In this document: positions 1-9,308 of the stretch, in pieces | Layout of the letters: every line of letters starts with the position of its first letter | How positions within the stretch are numbered: the first letter of the stretch is position 1 | Source: Aquabacterium sp. | GTDB taxonomy: Bacteria; Pseudomonadota; Gammaproteobacteria; Burkholderiales; Burkholderiaceae_C | Direction: 5' to 3' | Assembly: GCF_029946005.1 (NCBI RefSeq) | Contig: NZ_JAQSDR010000032.1 | Coordinates: 62,001 to 126,000, forward strand | DNA length: 64,000 nucleotides | The notes under the pieces: generated by a model | Seen by the model: only the letters and a program-made list of their open reading frames with translations | Databases searched by the model: none | Told to the model about the DNA's origin: nothing | Position numbers and translations under genes: made by a program

Positions 1-1
1 C

Positions 2-721
2 CGGGTGGCCGCGACGGGTGAGTACGTACTCGGCACGCTGAGCGAAGAAGACCAAGGGGCATTCCGCGAAGCCTTGGCCCAAGATCCCCGACTGCAGGCC
101 GAAGTCTATGGCTGGCAGGACCAACTGCTGAGCTTGAGCGCCCAGGCCAGCCCTGCGGCGCCACGGGCACAACTTTGGCAGCGCATCGACACCACGTTGA
201 GCGCCATGGCCGCCGCCTTGCCTCGACCCGCCCGGGTTGACAGCACGGTGCCCCGCAGCCCATGGTGGCAACGTTTGGGCTTGTGGCAAGGCGTCAGCGG
301 CTTGGCGCTGGCCGTTTGCCTGGTCATGGCGGTGTTGCTGGTGGATCGTGGCGCTGTGGTGCCAGGTCAGGCCGTGGTGGGCGCCAGGTACCTGGCCGTG
401 CTGCAAAGCCCGAAGGATCAGAGCACGGGCTGGGTGGTCGAGGTGCAGGCTGGCGGCACCGTGCGCTTGCTGCCGATGGGCGACACGGGCGTGGTCCCGG
501 CGGGCCGTGCCCTGCAGTTCTGGACCAAGCCCCAAGGCGCGGCAGGCCCCACATCGCTGGGCCTGGTGCGGGCGGGGCATCCGCTGGAATTGCCCGTGTC
601 GCGCCTGCCTGGCGTGGGCGCGCAGCAATTGTTCGAGATCACCCTGGAGCCTGAGAAAGGTTCGCCCATCAACCGGCCCACCGGCCCCATCTTGTACGTG
701 GGTCGCACCGTCGCCTTGTGA
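2..721 (+). CDS. Anti-sigma factor, RskA/anti-sigma-K family (5' end outside window)
   Basis: Membrane anti-sigma factor that would hold an ECF sigma factor inactive. The reading frame is open to the window edge, so the true start and probably the partner sigma gene lie upstream. Visible are the N-terminal EYVLGTL motif typical of the zinc-independent RskA group, one hydrophobic segment (LALAVCLVMAVLLV) near residues 100-115, and a C-terminal periplasmic domain ending in the family signature FEITLEPEKGSPINRPTGP. A GTG at position 5 could be read as a start, but that would cut into the sigma-binding helices, so I treat the gene as partial. The substrate sigma factor is not visible. Confidence 0.85.
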   Translation, partial: RVAATGEYVLGTLSEEDQGAFREALAQDPRLQAEVYGWQDQLLSLSAQASPAAPRAQLWQRIDTTLSAMAAALPRPARVDSTVPRSPWWQRLGLWQGVSGLALAVCLVMAVLLVDRGAVVPGQAVVGARYLAVLQSPKDQSTGWVVEVQAGGTVRLLPMGDTGVVPAGRALQFWTKPQGAAGPTSLGLVRAGHPLELPVSRLPGVGAQQLFEITLEPEKGSPINRPTGPILYVGRTVAL

Positions 722-725
722 TGAA

Positions 726-2312
726 TCACCCCCGGCGCTGAGCCGTCGGCGGTGGCGTCCATTGGTATAGCCAGGTCTCGCTCATCGGCTGGCCGTTGTA
801 GCTCAGGTAAAGGCGAAGCTCCACCGGAGCTGTGCTGTCATCAAGGGGGCGCAGGTCAAACATGGCACGGTAGCCGTTGACCGAGGCCAAGGGCCGGGCC
901 GAGGTGATCTCCACCTGGCCGCGTGACACGGTGATCACCGGCTCCACCTTCGCGCCTTCACGCAGCATGGGCAGGTCGCCACCGGCAAAATCCACCACGA
1001 AGCGCCATGAAAAATACTTCCGCTTTTGGCCGACCACGCCGCCGATGCCGGTGCGCGTGGCCACCACCTGCGCCGCTGTGGGTTGTGCAGGCGGCTTGGC
1101 ACCCCAATGCAAGCGATAGCTGAACAGGCGTTCTTGCCCTGCTTGCAATTTGGATTCAGGGTTCCAGAAGGCGACGATGTTGTCGTTGGTCTCGTCGTCG
1201 GTGGGCAGCTCCACCAGTTGCACGGCGCCCTTGCCCCAACCGGCCTTGGGCTCCACCCACAAACTGGGGCGGCGTTCGTAGAACACGCCGTCATCTTGGT
1301 AGTGGTCGAACTGGCGGTCGCGTTGCAGCAGGCCAAAGCCGCGCGGGTTGTCGTCGGCGTAAGAACTGAAGCGCAGCCCTGGCGGGTTGGTGATTGGGCG
1401 CCAGATCCATTCGCCCTGGCCAGTCCACATGGCCAGACCGTCGGAGTCGTGGATCTCGGCGCGCCAGTCGTTGGCCATGCGGTGGTCGTTCTCGCCATGC
1501 TGGAACATGCTGGTCAGGGGCGCGATGCCCAGGCGCTCGATCGTTTTGCGGGGGTACAAGGCCGCATCCACGTCCATCACCATCATCTCGCCGGGGTGGA
1601 TGTCGAAGCGGTAGGCGCCGGCCACGCTTGGCGAATCCAACAGCCCGTAGACCGTGAGTACCGACGAGGTGGGTGAAGGGCGCTCCAACCAATACGAGGT
1701 GAACACGGGGAACTCTTCAGGCCGCTCGGCGCCGCAATCAATGGCCAGGCCGCGGGTGGACAGCCCATACTGCGCTTCGCCCCCAACGGCGCGAAAGTAG
1801 CTGGCCCCCAGGAAGGCTGCCACGTCACGTTTCCAGTCGGTGTGGAAGTTGACCCGAAAGCCCGCGAAGCCCAGGTCCTTGGGCAGGCGCGAGCCACGCA
1901 CGCCGCTCTTGCCGTAGTCGAACATGCTGGGGTCGTAGGCCAGTTCTTGCGCCTGGCCATCGACCACTTCGTGCATGTGCACGGGGGCGGTGAAGCCGCG
2001 GCCCAGGTGGAAGAACTTGACTTCGAAGCGCCGCTTTTGCGCAGCCCACAGCGCATGTTGATCGTGGTAACCGATGGACTGGTACTGGTCCCAATCCAGT
2101 TGGGTCAGCTCATTGGGTACACGGGTGGCGGGTGCACGCCAGGCCTGCCCTGCCAGCATGCTGGCTTGTCCTTTGAGCCACGCGTAGCTGAAAGGCTGCG
2201 GTTTGCCCAGTTTGCCCAAGGCGCCGATCTGCTCGGCGGCCATGAGGTTCGGCATCGAGATACCGGCCGCGGCAAGGGCGGCGGCGGTCTGGATGAAGTG
2301 GCGTCGTTGCAT
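726..2312 (-). CDS. opgD: Glucan biosynthesis protein D (periplasmic glucan modification)
   Basis: Periplasmic protein of the OpgG/OpgD (MdoG/MdoD) family acting on osmoregulated periplasmic glucan backbones. The protein of 528 residues starts with a twin-arginine leader (MQRRHFIQ followed by an Ala-rich hydrophobic stretch ending near MAAEQ), as expected for Tat-exported OpgD. The frame stays open 51 codons further upstream, but the ATG at 2312 has a GGAGG ribosome site nine bases before it and places the Tat motif at the N-terminus. No opgH is adjacent in this window, so glucan synthesis must be encoded elsewhere. Confidence 0.88.
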   Translation of the reverse strand: MQRRHFIQTAAALAAAGISMPNLMAAEQIGALGKLGKPQPFSYAWLKGQASMLAGQAWRAPATRVPNELTQLDWDQYQSIGYHDQHALWAAQKRRFEVKFFHLGRGFTAPVHMHEVVDGQAQELAYDPSMFDYGKSGVRGSRLPKDLGFAGFRVNFHTDWKRDVAAFLGASYFRAVGGEAQYGLSTRGLAIDCGAERPEEFPVFTSYWLERPSPTSSVLTVYGLLDSPSVAGAYRFDIHPGEMMVMDVDAALYPRKTIERLGIAPLTSMFQHGENDHRMANDWRAEIHDSDGLAMWTGQGEWIWRPITNPPGLRFSSYADDNPRGFGLLQRDRQFDHYQDDGVFYERRPSLWVEPKAGWGKGAVQLVELPTDDETNDNIVAFWNPESKLQAGQERLFSYRLHWGAKPPAQPTAAQVVATRTGIGGVVGQKRKYFSWRFVVDFAGGDLPMLREGAKVEPVITVSRGQVEITSARPLASVNGYRAMFDLRPLDDSTAPVELRLYLSYNGQPMSETWLYQWTPPPTAQRRG

Positions 2313-2344
2313 GCGTGGGGGCCTCCGGGGTTTCTTTCCTGACC

Positions 2345-2887
2345 TTACTTGACCTGCTGCTTGCCCAGCTTGCGCGCCAAGGTTCGCCGGTGCATGCCCA
2401 GGCGGCGAGCCGTCTCTGAAATGTTGAAGCCGGTCTCCGCCAGGATCTCGTGGATGCGCTCCCATTCCAAGGTCTTGATTGAGGTGGAGCGGTTGGTCAA
2501 CCCGACTTCGGTGTCGCCTTCGGCGCGGCCAAAGGCGGCTTCGATGTCGTCGGTGTTGGACGGCTTGGCCAGGTAATGGCAGGCGCCGAGCTTGATGGCC
2601 TCAACGGCGGTGGCGATGCTGGCAAAACCTGTCAGCACCACGATCAGCATGTCGGGGTCGTGCGCGTTGAGCTTTTGCACGCAGGCCAAGCCCGACGCTT
2701 CGCTGTTCAGCTTCAGGTCCACGACGGCATAACCGGGCGAGCGCTGTTGCAGCACCTCGCTCACGCCCTCGAGGCTGGCCGCGAGCATGACCGCATAGCC
2801 ACGGCGCTCGAATGAGCGGCCGAGCGTTCGGGCAAACGCCGCGTCGTCTTCAACGATGATCAGCACTCGCTCAGCGGCTTCTTCCAT
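2345..2887 (-). CDS. regA: RegA/PrrA/ActR-type redox response regulator
   Basis: Response regulator of about 180 residues. A receiver domain holds the acidic pocket (VEDD), the phospho-acceptor Asp near residue 57 (VVDLKL), the switch Thr (VVLTGFAS) and Lys (YLAKPS). A short Fis-type helix-turn-helix ends in GMHRRTLARKLGK, which is the hallmark of the RegA/PrrA family. In relatives this regulator controls respiration, NO metabolism and carbon or nitrogen fixation in response to quinone redox state. It overlaps the 3' end of the sensor gene by 17 bases, so the pair is co-translated. An in-frame upstream Met (2905) is possible. Confidence 0.88.
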   Translation of the reverse strand: MEEAAERVLIIVEDDAAFARTLGRSFERRGYAVMLAASLEGVSEVLQQRSPGYAVVDLKLNSEASGLACVQKLNAHDPDMLIVVLTGFASIATAVEAIKLGACHYLAKPSNTDDIEAAFGRAEGDTEVGLTNRSTSIKTLEWERIHEILAETGFNISETARRLGMHRRTLARKLGKQQVK

Positions 2888-4223
2888 GGGTGTCGTCTTC
2901 CTCAAAAGTGATGGCGGAAAGGGGCAGGGTGAGTGTCACGACCGCGCCACCCCCGGCACGGTTGCGGGCAGTGAGGCTGCCGCCCAGCGTGCGTGCCACG
3001 TTCACTGCCAGGAACAAGCCCAGCCCTCGACCAGGCCGCCCTTTGCTCGACTGATAAGGCTTGCCAAAGTTGGCCAGCATGGCCGCGCCAAAACCCGACC
3101 CATGGTCGGTGACGGTGACCGTCAGCGTGTCCGCATCGCGGGCGACTTCCAGCCTCAGGTGCGAAGAGGCCTCCAGTGCATTGTCCAGCACATTGCAGAT
3201 GGTTTGCTTGAGGGCCGAGTCGGACACCATGCTCAGATCCAGGCCAAAGCGGTTGTCGTACACAAAGGTGGCGGACGGACGCGTGGCGCGCCATTCCTCG
3301 ACCAGTTCGTCCATGAAGGTGCACACGGTGGTCTCTTCGGACGACTCGCCCCGCGCCTCGCCTGCCGACAGCAGGATGCCGCTCACGATGGCTTTGCAGC
3401 GATGGACCTGGGCTTGCATCTCGTCGACTTCTTGCAGCAACTCGGGGTCGGAGGTGAAGGAGGGCAGGCGTGCCCAGTCACCCAGGATGACGGCCAGCGT
3501 GGCCAGTGGGGTACCCAGTTCATGCGCGGCGCCGGAGGCCAGCAGGCCCATGCGCACGATGTGCTCCTCTTCGGCCGCGCGTTGCCGCAGGTTGGCCAGG
3601 CGCGCATCGCGTTTGCGCAGGTTGAAGCTGATGCGGGTGATGAAGATTACCAGCAGTGCCGCGTTGAGTGCGAAGCAGATCAGCATGCCCTGCATGTAAG
3701 GGTTGAGCAGCCCCCGGCCCTGGTCCGATGGGAAGGACAAAGGCACGCCAAACAAGGCCAGGCCGGCAAAGCAGGTGGCGGTGATGGCGAAAATGGTCCA
3801 GGTGGACCAGGCCTCCAGCAACAAGGCGGCCAGCGTGACCTGCAGCAGGTAGAGGAATGCGAAGGGGTTGGTGGCGCCTCCGCTGAGGTAGAGCTGAAAA
3901 GTCAGCATGCTGACATCCACCAGCAGCGCGAAAAACAACTCGCCATTGGTGACCTCTCGGTGAGCGCGCCAATGCAATTGGCTGGCCACGTTGAAGGCCA
4001 TCAGGCAGGCCAGCACGGTCAGCAGGTGGTTGAGCGGCAGCTGGATGCCATAGGCGAAATGCGCTACTGCGATGGTGATGATCTGCCCGACGACCGCGAT
4101 CCAGCGCAGCTGAATCAACAGCTGCATGTTCTTCAGGCCGGTGGCATGGTTGACGCCCTGGACCTTGGCTGCGGCGGGGGGCAGGCTGTCCTCGATCACT
4201 GAGGGGGCGGTCTGGGGTGACAT
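2871..4223 (-). CDS. regB: RegB/PrrB-type redox sensor histidine kinase
   Basis: Inner-membrane histidine kinase of 450 residues if started at 4223. About six membrane segments occupy residues 35-195. They include GGATNPF (about 115-121), matching the RegB quinone-sensing loop. The H-box SGAAHELGTPLATL has the phospho-His near 234, and a Cys follows 42 residues later (HRCKAIV), at the place of the redox-active Cys of RegB. HATPase N and G boxes follow (NVLDNALEAS, DHGSGFG, GRGLGLFLA). The frame continues upstream to 4295, which would overlap SURF1 by 53 bases, so I prefer the internal ATG. The position behind the oxidase genes suggests oxygen or quinone feedback, which is inference. Confidence 0.87.
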   Translation of the reverse strand: MSPQTAPSVIEDSLPPAAAKVQGVNHATGLKNMQLLIQLRWIAVVGQIITIAVAHFAYGIQLPLNHLLTVLACLMAFNVASQLHWRAHREVTNGELFFALLVDVSMLTFQLYLSGGATNPFAFLYLLQVTLAALLLEAWSTWTIFAITATCFAGLALFGVPLSFPSDQGRGLLNPYMQGMLICFALNAALLVIFITRISFNLRKRDARLANLRQRAAEEEHIVRMGLLASGAAHELGTPLATLAVILGDWARLPSFTSDPELLQEVDEMQAQVHRCKAIVSGILLSAGEARGESSEETTVCTFMDELVEEWRATRPSATFVYDNRFGLDLSMVSDSALKQTICNVLDNALEASSHLRLEVARDADTLTVTVTDHGSGFGAAMLANFGKPYQSSKGRPGRGLGLFLAVNVARTLGGSLTARNRAGGGAVVTLTLPLSAITFEEDDTHGRSR

Positions 4224-4242
4224 CGGTGCTTTCGTGGTCGAA

Positions 4243-5007
4243 CTAGCCCGCATTCTGATCGGTTTGGCGCTGTCTTTGCGCGTCGCGCCTGACATACCAG
4301 GCTGCGCCCAGAACCATCAAGGCCAGGGCGTACCAGGTGATGGCGTACACGAGGTGGTTGTTCGGGAAGGCGATCACGGTGAGCCCGCCCACGGGCCACT
4401 CCTGGGCTGGGTCTGCCTTCGCATCCACGAAGTAAGGCGCGACCCGGCGCAAGCCGTGGGCGGCGCTGATGGCCCGCACATCGCGCGAGTACCAGCGTTG
4501 GGCCGATGGGTCATTTTTGCGAAGGAAGGCGCCACCAGGCTCACTCATGCGCAGCAAGCCGGTGATGGTGGTTTCTGCCTTGGGTTCGGTGGCTTGTCGG
4601 CTGACGCGTGTCTGCTTTTCAGGAGGGACAAAGCCCCGGTTGATCAACAGCACGGTGCCATCGGCCAACCGAAGTGGGGTCAAGACCCAGAAGCCGCTGC
4701 CCCAAGCCGTGACGGCTTGTACCAGGGTCTCGTGCTCATGCTCAAAGGTGCCGCTGGCTTGCACAGGCCGATACTCGTCGGTGGCGGTCTGCAATTGGGG
4801 CCACTGGGCTGGGCCGGGTGCGGGCGCCGCCGGTGCGTTCACACGCTGATCGACCCGTTCGATCAGGTCAAGCTTCCAGAACAGGCGCTTGACCTGCCAG
4901 GTGCCCAGCGCGGCAAAGCCGGTGAACACCAGGGTGGCGATGACCGCCAACGCGGTCAGCAAAGCCCTTGAGCGCGGGCCACGCTGCTGAGTGTTATCGG
5001 CACCCAT
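4243..5007 (-). CDS. SURF1 family oxidase assembly protein
   Basis: SURF1/Shy1 proteins help insert haem and assemble haem-copper oxidases. The 254-residue product has an N-terminal membrane helix ending in the family motif GTWQ, a central periplasmic domain (LINRGFVPP), and a C-terminal helix with the signature NNHLVYAITWYALA. The open frame extends to 5097, but that extension runs through the end of cyoD; ATG 5007 gives the normal start. SURF1 is best known from aa3-type cytochrome oxidases, yet here it directly follows four cyo genes. Confidence 0.88.
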   Translation of the reverse strand: MGADNTQQRGPRSRALLTALAVIATLVFTGFAALGTWQVKRLFWKLDLIERVDQRVNAPAAPAPGPAQWPQLQTATDEYRPVQASGTFEHEHETLVQAVTAWGSGFWVLTPLRLADGTVLLINRGFVPPEKQTRVSRQATEPKAETTITGLLRMSEPGGAFLRKNDPSAQRWYSRDVRAISAAHGLRRVAPYFVDAKADPAQEWPVGGLTVIAFPNNHLVYAITWYALALMVLGAAWYVRRDAQRQRQTDQNAG

Positions 5008-5027
5008 CGCTTGGTGGCCCACTGGCC

Positions 5028-5444
5028 TCAAGGCATGTTCTTCATCTCGTGGACCGACATGGGCATCATGTTGGCGTTCATGTGGAACATCACCCACAGC
5101 GAGCCACTCAAGGTGATCACGACCAGCACCAGCGTGAAGATCAGGGCCAGCATGCTCCAGCCGCCTTCAGAGCGGGTGTTCATGTGCAGGAAGTAGATCA
5201 TGTGCACGACGATCTGCACCGCCGCGAAGCCCAGCACGACCAAGGCCGTGGTGCTCGACTTGTCGAACACCTTGCCCATGACGAGCCAGAACGGGATGGC
5301 CGTCAGGATGACCGACAGCACGAAGCCGATGGTGTATTCCTTCAGCGAGCCGTGGCTGGCGCCATCGTCGTGGCCGTGGTGCCCATGGTCGTCGTGAGCA
5401 GGGTGGTGGGCGCCATGCCCAGCGTTTTCGGTATGCGCGCTCAT
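5028..5444 (-). CDS. cyoD: Cytochrome o ubiquinol oxidase subunit IV
   Basis: Small subunit of the quinol oxidase, 138 residues. A His-rich N-terminus (residues about 10-35) is followed by three membrane helices with the motif HMIYFLHMNT typical of CyoD. The ATG overlaps the stop of cyoC (ATGA). The His-rich leader is longer than in E. coli CyoD, and its role is unknown. Confidence 0.9.
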   Translation of the reverse strand: MSAHTENAGHGAHHPAHDDHGHHGHDDGASHGSLKEYTIGFVLSVILTAIPFWLVMGKVFDKSSTTALVVLGFAAVQIVVHMIYFLHMNTRSEGGWSMLALIFTLVLVVITLSGSLWVMFHMNANMMPMSVHEMKNMP

Positions 5445-6070
5445 GGCAGCACTCCCATCAGGTACACGAAGGTGAAGACGCCGATCCAGACCACGTCCAG
5501 AAAGTGCCAGAACATGGACAGGCACATCAGGCGGCGCTTGTTCTCAATGGTCAGGCCGTGTTTGGAGACCTGAGCCATCAAGGTGACGAGCCAGATGATG
5601 CCGAAGGTCACGTGCAGGCCGTGGGTGCCCACCAGGGTGAAGAAAGACGACAGGAAGGCGCTGCGTTGAGGCGTCGCGCCTTCATGGATCAGGTGCGCGA
5701 ACTCGTACAGTTCCAGGCCAATGAATGCCACGCCGAACAGGCCGGTGATGGCCAGCCACACCAAGGTGGCGCGCACGTGCTTCTTCTGCATTTCCAGCAT
5801 CGCGAAGCCATAGGTGATGGACGACAGCAACAGCATGGAGGTGTTGAGTGCCACCAGCGGCAGGTCGAACAGGTCGGCCCCCGAAGGGCCCGCCGCGTAG
5901 TTGCGACCCAGCACGCCGTGAACGGCGAACAGGCAGGCAAAGATGAGGCAGTCGCTCATCAGGTACAGCCAGAAGCCGATCAGCGTGCCGTTCTCGGCAT
6001 GGTGCTCTTCGGCCACGTGGAAGCTGATGGGCTCCCGGGCGTTGGGGGAAAGGGTGGCGGTATTAGACAT
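5441..6070 (-). CDS. cyoC: Cytochrome o ubiquinol oxidase subunit III
   Basis: Haem-copper oxidase subunit III with five membrane helices, 209 residues, the usual CyoC length. Recognisable stretches are [18 protein letters not shown] near the N-terminus and [13 protein letters not shown] in the middle, both typical of CyoC. Its start overlaps the cyoB stop by eight bases and its stop overlaps the cyoD start by four, so translation of these genes is coupled. Confidence 0.92.
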   Translation of the reverse strand: MSNTATLSPNAREPISFHVAEEHHAENGTLIGFWLYLMSDCLIFACLFAVHGVLGRNYAAGPSGADLFDLPLVALNTSMLLLSSITYGFAMLEMQKKHVRATLVWLAITGLFGVAFIGLELYEFAHLIHEGATPQRSAFLSSFFTLVGTHGLHVTFGIIWLVTLMAQVSKHGLTIENKRRLMCLSMFWHFLDVVWIGVFTFVYLMGVLP

Positions 6071-8066
6071 GGCTGGTCAGCAGGTGCGTGCGTTCGGCCT
6101 CGGTGCGAATGACTTCATCAGCAGGGATGTAGTAGTCGCGCTTGTAGTTGAAGGTGTGGGCAATGGCCACGACGATGAGGGTGATGAAGGACAGGGCAGC
6201 TGGTAGCCACATCTGCCAGATCATCGTGAAGCCGAAGGCGGTGCTCAGGCCGGCCAGGATGATGCCCGCGCCCGTGTTCTTGGGCATGTGGATCGGCAGG
6301 AAGCCGCTCAAGGGCCGCTCGTAGCCGCGCTGCTTCATGTCCCACCAGGCATCGTTGTCATGGATGCGGGGCGTGAAGGCGAAGTTGTAGGCGGGCGGTG
6401 GCGACGAGGTTGACCATTCCAGCGTGCGGCCCTGCCACGGGTCGCCCGTGTGGTCGCGCAGCGATTCGCGCTTGCGGAAGCTCACGACCAACTGGATCAG
6501 GAAGCAGGCGATGCCGAAGGCGATCAAGACCGCACCGAAGGCCGCGATCTGGAACCAGATCTGCAGGGACATGTCCTGGAAGTGGCTGGTGCGGCGGGTG
6601 ACGCCCATGAAGCCGAGGATGTACAACGGCGTGAAGGCCACCCAGAAGCCAATCAGCCAAAACCAGAACGAGCACTTGCCCCAGAACGGATCAAGCTTGT
6701 AGCCAAAGGCCTTGGGGAACCAGTAGGTGATGCCCGCCATCAGGCCAAACAGCACGCCACCGATGATCACGTTGTGGAAGTGGGCGATCAGGAACAGGCT
6801 GTTGTGCAGCACGAAGTCGGCCGGGGGCACGGCCAGCATCACGCCTGTCATGCCGCCGATCACGAATGTGATCATGAAGCCCATGGTCCAGAGCATCGGC
6901 ACTTCAAAGCGGATGCGGCCCTTGTACATCGTGAACAGCCAGTTGAAGATCTTGGCCCCGGTCGGGATCGAGATGATCATCGTGGTGATGCCGAAGAAGC
7001 TGTTGACGCTGGCGCCCGAACCCATGGTGAAGAAGTGGTGCAGCCAAACCAGGTAGGACAGGATCGTGATCACGACCGTGGCATAAACCATGGAGGCGTA
7101 GCCGAACAGCTTCTTGCCGCTGAAGGTGGACACCACTTCAGAAAACACACCAAACAGCGGCAGGATCAGGATGTAGACCTCGGGGTGGCCCCAGATCCAG
7201 ATCAGGTTGACGTACATCATGGCGTTGCCGCCGAAATCGTTCGTGAAGAAGTTGGTGCCCACGTAGCGGTCCAGGGACAGCAGGCCCAGCACGGCGGTCA
7301 GCACCGGGAAGGCGGCCACGATCAGCACGTTGGTGCACAGCGAGGTCCAGGTGAAGACGGGCATCTTCATCAGGGTCATGCCGGGCGCGCGCATCTTGAT
7401 GATGGTGGCCAGCAGGTTGATGCCCGATAGCAAGGTTCCGACCCCCGCTATCTGCAAGGACCAGATGTAGTAATCGACCCCCACGTCAGGGCTGTGCAGG
7501 ATGCCTGACAGCGGTGGGTAGGCCAGCCAGCCGGTCTTGGCGAACTCGCCCACGAACAGCGAGGCCATGACCAGGGCGGCGCCACTGGCGGTCATCCAGA
7601 AGCTGAAGTTGTTCAGGAAGGGGAAGGCCACGTCGCGGGCACCGATTTGCAGCGGCACCACGAAGTTCATCAAGCCCGTGACCAGGGGCATGGCCACGAA
7701 GAAGATCATGATCACGCCGTGGGCGGTGAAGATCTGGTCGTAGTGGTGCGGGGGCAGGAAGCCGGCGTTGTCGCCGAAGGCCATGGCCTGCTGGGCCCGC
7801 ATCATCAGCGCGTCGGCAAAGCCGCGCAGCAGCATGACCAAGCCCAGGATGATGTACATGATCCCGATCTTTTTGTGGTCAATGCTGGTGAACCACTCCT
7901 TCCAGAGGTAGCCCCACAGCTTGAAGTAGGTGATCGCACCCACCATTGACAGTCCGCCAAGCACGACGGCAGCGAAGGTCACGAGCAGGATGGGGTCGTG
8001 GAGGGGGATCGCCTCCCAGCTGAGGCGGCCGAAGATGAGCTTCGTTAAGTCGAGTTGGTCGAACAT
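6063..8066 (-). CDS. cyoB: Cytochrome o ubiquinol oxidase subunit I
   Basis: Catalytic proton-pumping subunit, 667 residues. All landmark residues of E. coli CyoB are present with an offset of ten: the quinone-site R81, D85 and H108, haem b ligands H116 and H431, CuB ligands H294, H343 and H344 with the cross-linked Y298 (GHPEVY), the K-channel K372, and the haem o/a ligand H429. The quinone-site residues make this a quinol oxidase rather than a cytochrome c oxidase. The ATG at 8066 is chosen over an upstream Met because it matches the family N-terminus [13 protein letters not shown]. Confidence 0.96.
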   Translation of the reverse strand: MFDQLDLTKLIFGRLSWEAIPLHDPILLVTFAAVVLGGLSMVGAITYFKLWGYLWKEWFTSIDHKKIGIMYIILGLVMLLRGFADALMMRAQQAMAFGDNAGFLPPHHYDQIFTAHGVIMIFFVAMPLVTGLMNFVVPLQIGARDVAFPFLNNFSFWMTASGAALVMASLFVGEFAKTGWLAYPPLSGILHSPDVGVDYYIWSLQIAGVGTLLSGINLLATIIKMRAPGMTLMKMPVFTWTSLCTNVLIVAAFPVLTAVLGLLSLDRYVGTNFFTNDFGGNAMMYVNLIWIWGHPEVYILILPLFGVFSEVVSTFSGKKLFGYASMVYATVVITILSYLVWLHHFFTMGSGASVNSFFGITTMIISIPTGAKIFNWLFTMYKGRIRFEVPMLWTMGFMITFVIGGMTGVMLAVPPADFVLHNSLFLIAHFHNVIIGGVLFGLMAGITYWFPKAFGYKLDPFWGKCSFWFWLIGFWVAFTPLYILGFMGVTRRTSHFQDMSLQIWFQIAAFGAVLIAFGIACFLIQLVVSFRKRESLRDHTGDPWQGRTLEWSTSSPPPAYNFAFTPRIHDNDAWWDMKQRGYERPLSGFLPIHMPKNTGAGIILAGLSTAFGFTMIWQMWLPAALSFITLIVVAIAHTFNYKRDYYIPADEVIRTEAERTHLLTSHV

Positions 8067-8114
8067 CGTGGGTCCGGGTGGCAAAGGTGAGGGGGCGCGC
8101 GCTTGCTGACAGCG

Positions 8115-9152
8115 TTACAGCGGCTGGGTGACGGGCGCAGGCACGGCGCCGGTCAGGTTGGTGGTCGTGCACATGGCGCCAACATAGGTGCGGTTGGACT
8201 GGCTGGATGACACCACGTTGAAGGTGCCAGGTTTGCCTTGGCCACCACGGGCGTCAATGGCCATGATGTCCTTCATGCACATGCGGTTGCTTTCGACGCA
8301 GCGGTTCAGGATGGCGTCGTAGAGGCCGGGGACCACGTTGGCGTACAGGCGCACAGGTTCGCGCTCGCTGGGTTTCTCGAGGGCCAGGTACTTCTCGCGG
8401 CTCAGCTCGCTGCCCTTGGTCTTGGCGGCTTGCACCCACTTGTCGAAGTCACCCTGGCTCAGGCCATGGAACTTGAAGTGCATGCCCGAGAAGCCTGCGC
8501 CGCTGTAGTTGGCCGAAATGCCTTGGTATTCACCGGGCTTGTTGATGACGGCGTGCAACTTGGTTTCCATGCCGGGCATGGCGTAGATCTGACCGGCCAG
8601 CGCGGGGATGAAGAAGGAGTTCATCACGGTGGACGCGGTGATCTTGAACTGGATGGGGCGGTCGACCGGGGCGGCCAGCTCGTTCACTGTGGCAATGCCT
8701 TGCTCGGGGTAGAAGAACAGCCATTTCCAGTCCAGGGCCACCACTTCGACGACCAAGGGCTTGGTGTCGGCGGGGATTTCACGTCCGGCGCCAATGCGCT
8801 GAAGCGGGCGGTAGGGGTCGAGCGTGTGGGTGCTGATCCAGGTGACGGCACCCAGCGCGATGATGATCAGCAAGGGGGCGGCCCAGATCACCAGCTCCAG
8901 ATGAGTGGAGTGGTCCCAGTTGGGCGCGTATTCCGCTTGGGTGTTGGATTGCCGGTATTTCCAGGCGAACCACAGCGTCAGGACGATCACCGGCACGATG
9001 ATCAGCAACATGAGCACCGTTGAGACCACGATGAGGTCGCGCTGCTGCGCGGCCACGTCGCCTGAAGGGTTCATCACCACCGCTTTGCACCCGCCGAGGA
9101 AGGCGGTGGCGAGGAGCAGGAGGGGTCCGCGAAGGTTCTTGAGGGAAAGCAT
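8115..9152 (-). CDS. cyoA: Cytochrome o ubiquinol oxidase subunit II (lipoprotein)
   Basis: Subunit II, 345 residues. The signal peptide ends in a lipobox (FLGGC) with the lipidated Cys at 22; two membrane helices follow and then a periplasmic cupredoxin domain. The CuA ligand set (CxxxC with flanking His) of cytochrome c oxidases is absent, as expected for a quinol oxidase. It is the first gene of the cyoABCD-SURF1-regBA strand run; 48 bases separate it from cyoB. No cyoE (haem o synthase) is present in the cluster, so it must be elsewhere if haem o is used. Confidence 0.93.
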   Translation of the reverse strand: MLSLKNLRGPLLLLATAFLGGCKAVVMNPSGDVAAQQRDLIVVSTVLMLLIIVPVIVLTLWFAWKYRQSNTQAEYAPNWDHSTHLELVIWAAPLLIIIALGAVTWISTHTLDPYRPLQRIGAGREIPADTKPLVVEVVALDWKWLFFYPEQGIATVNELAAPVDRPIQFKITASTVMNSFFIPALAGQIYAMPGMETKLHAVINKPGEYQGISANYSGAGFSGMHFKFHGLSQGDFDKWVQAAKTKGSELSREKYLALEKPSEREPVRLYANVVPGLYDAILNRCVESNRMCMKDIMAIDARGGQGKPGTFNVVSSSQSNRTYVGAMCTTTNLTGAVPAPVTQPL

Positions 9153-9308
9153 TGCCAGACGAATTTGAGCGCGTGACCGCAGAAGAGGCAGAATCTATCC
9201 CTATTGACTTGCATTGGGTATTGGGCGTTTTGTCCTATGGCGGCAATCCCTCAGAGGTGAGAACCTTGGGCGTCCGCTTGAAAAACTACATTCGAATCAC
9301 GAGTACGC
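9153..9308. promoter_or_regulatory. Divergent intergenic region between cyoA and MFS gene
   Basis: This 156-base gap must hold the promoters of the oxidase cluster (minus) and the transporter (plus). Visible are TTGACT at 9204-9209, a -35-like hexamer without a convincing -10, and a direct repeat ATTGGG-T-ATTGGG at 9213-9225. I find no FNR box (TTGAT-N4-ATCAA). A RegA site is plausible from the gene context but cannot be assigned by eye. Confidence 0.35.

Noticed and set aside
9153-9308. FNR/ANR box upstream of the cyo genes
   Set aside because: I looked for TTGAT-N4-ATCAA in both directions and found none with acceptable mismatches.
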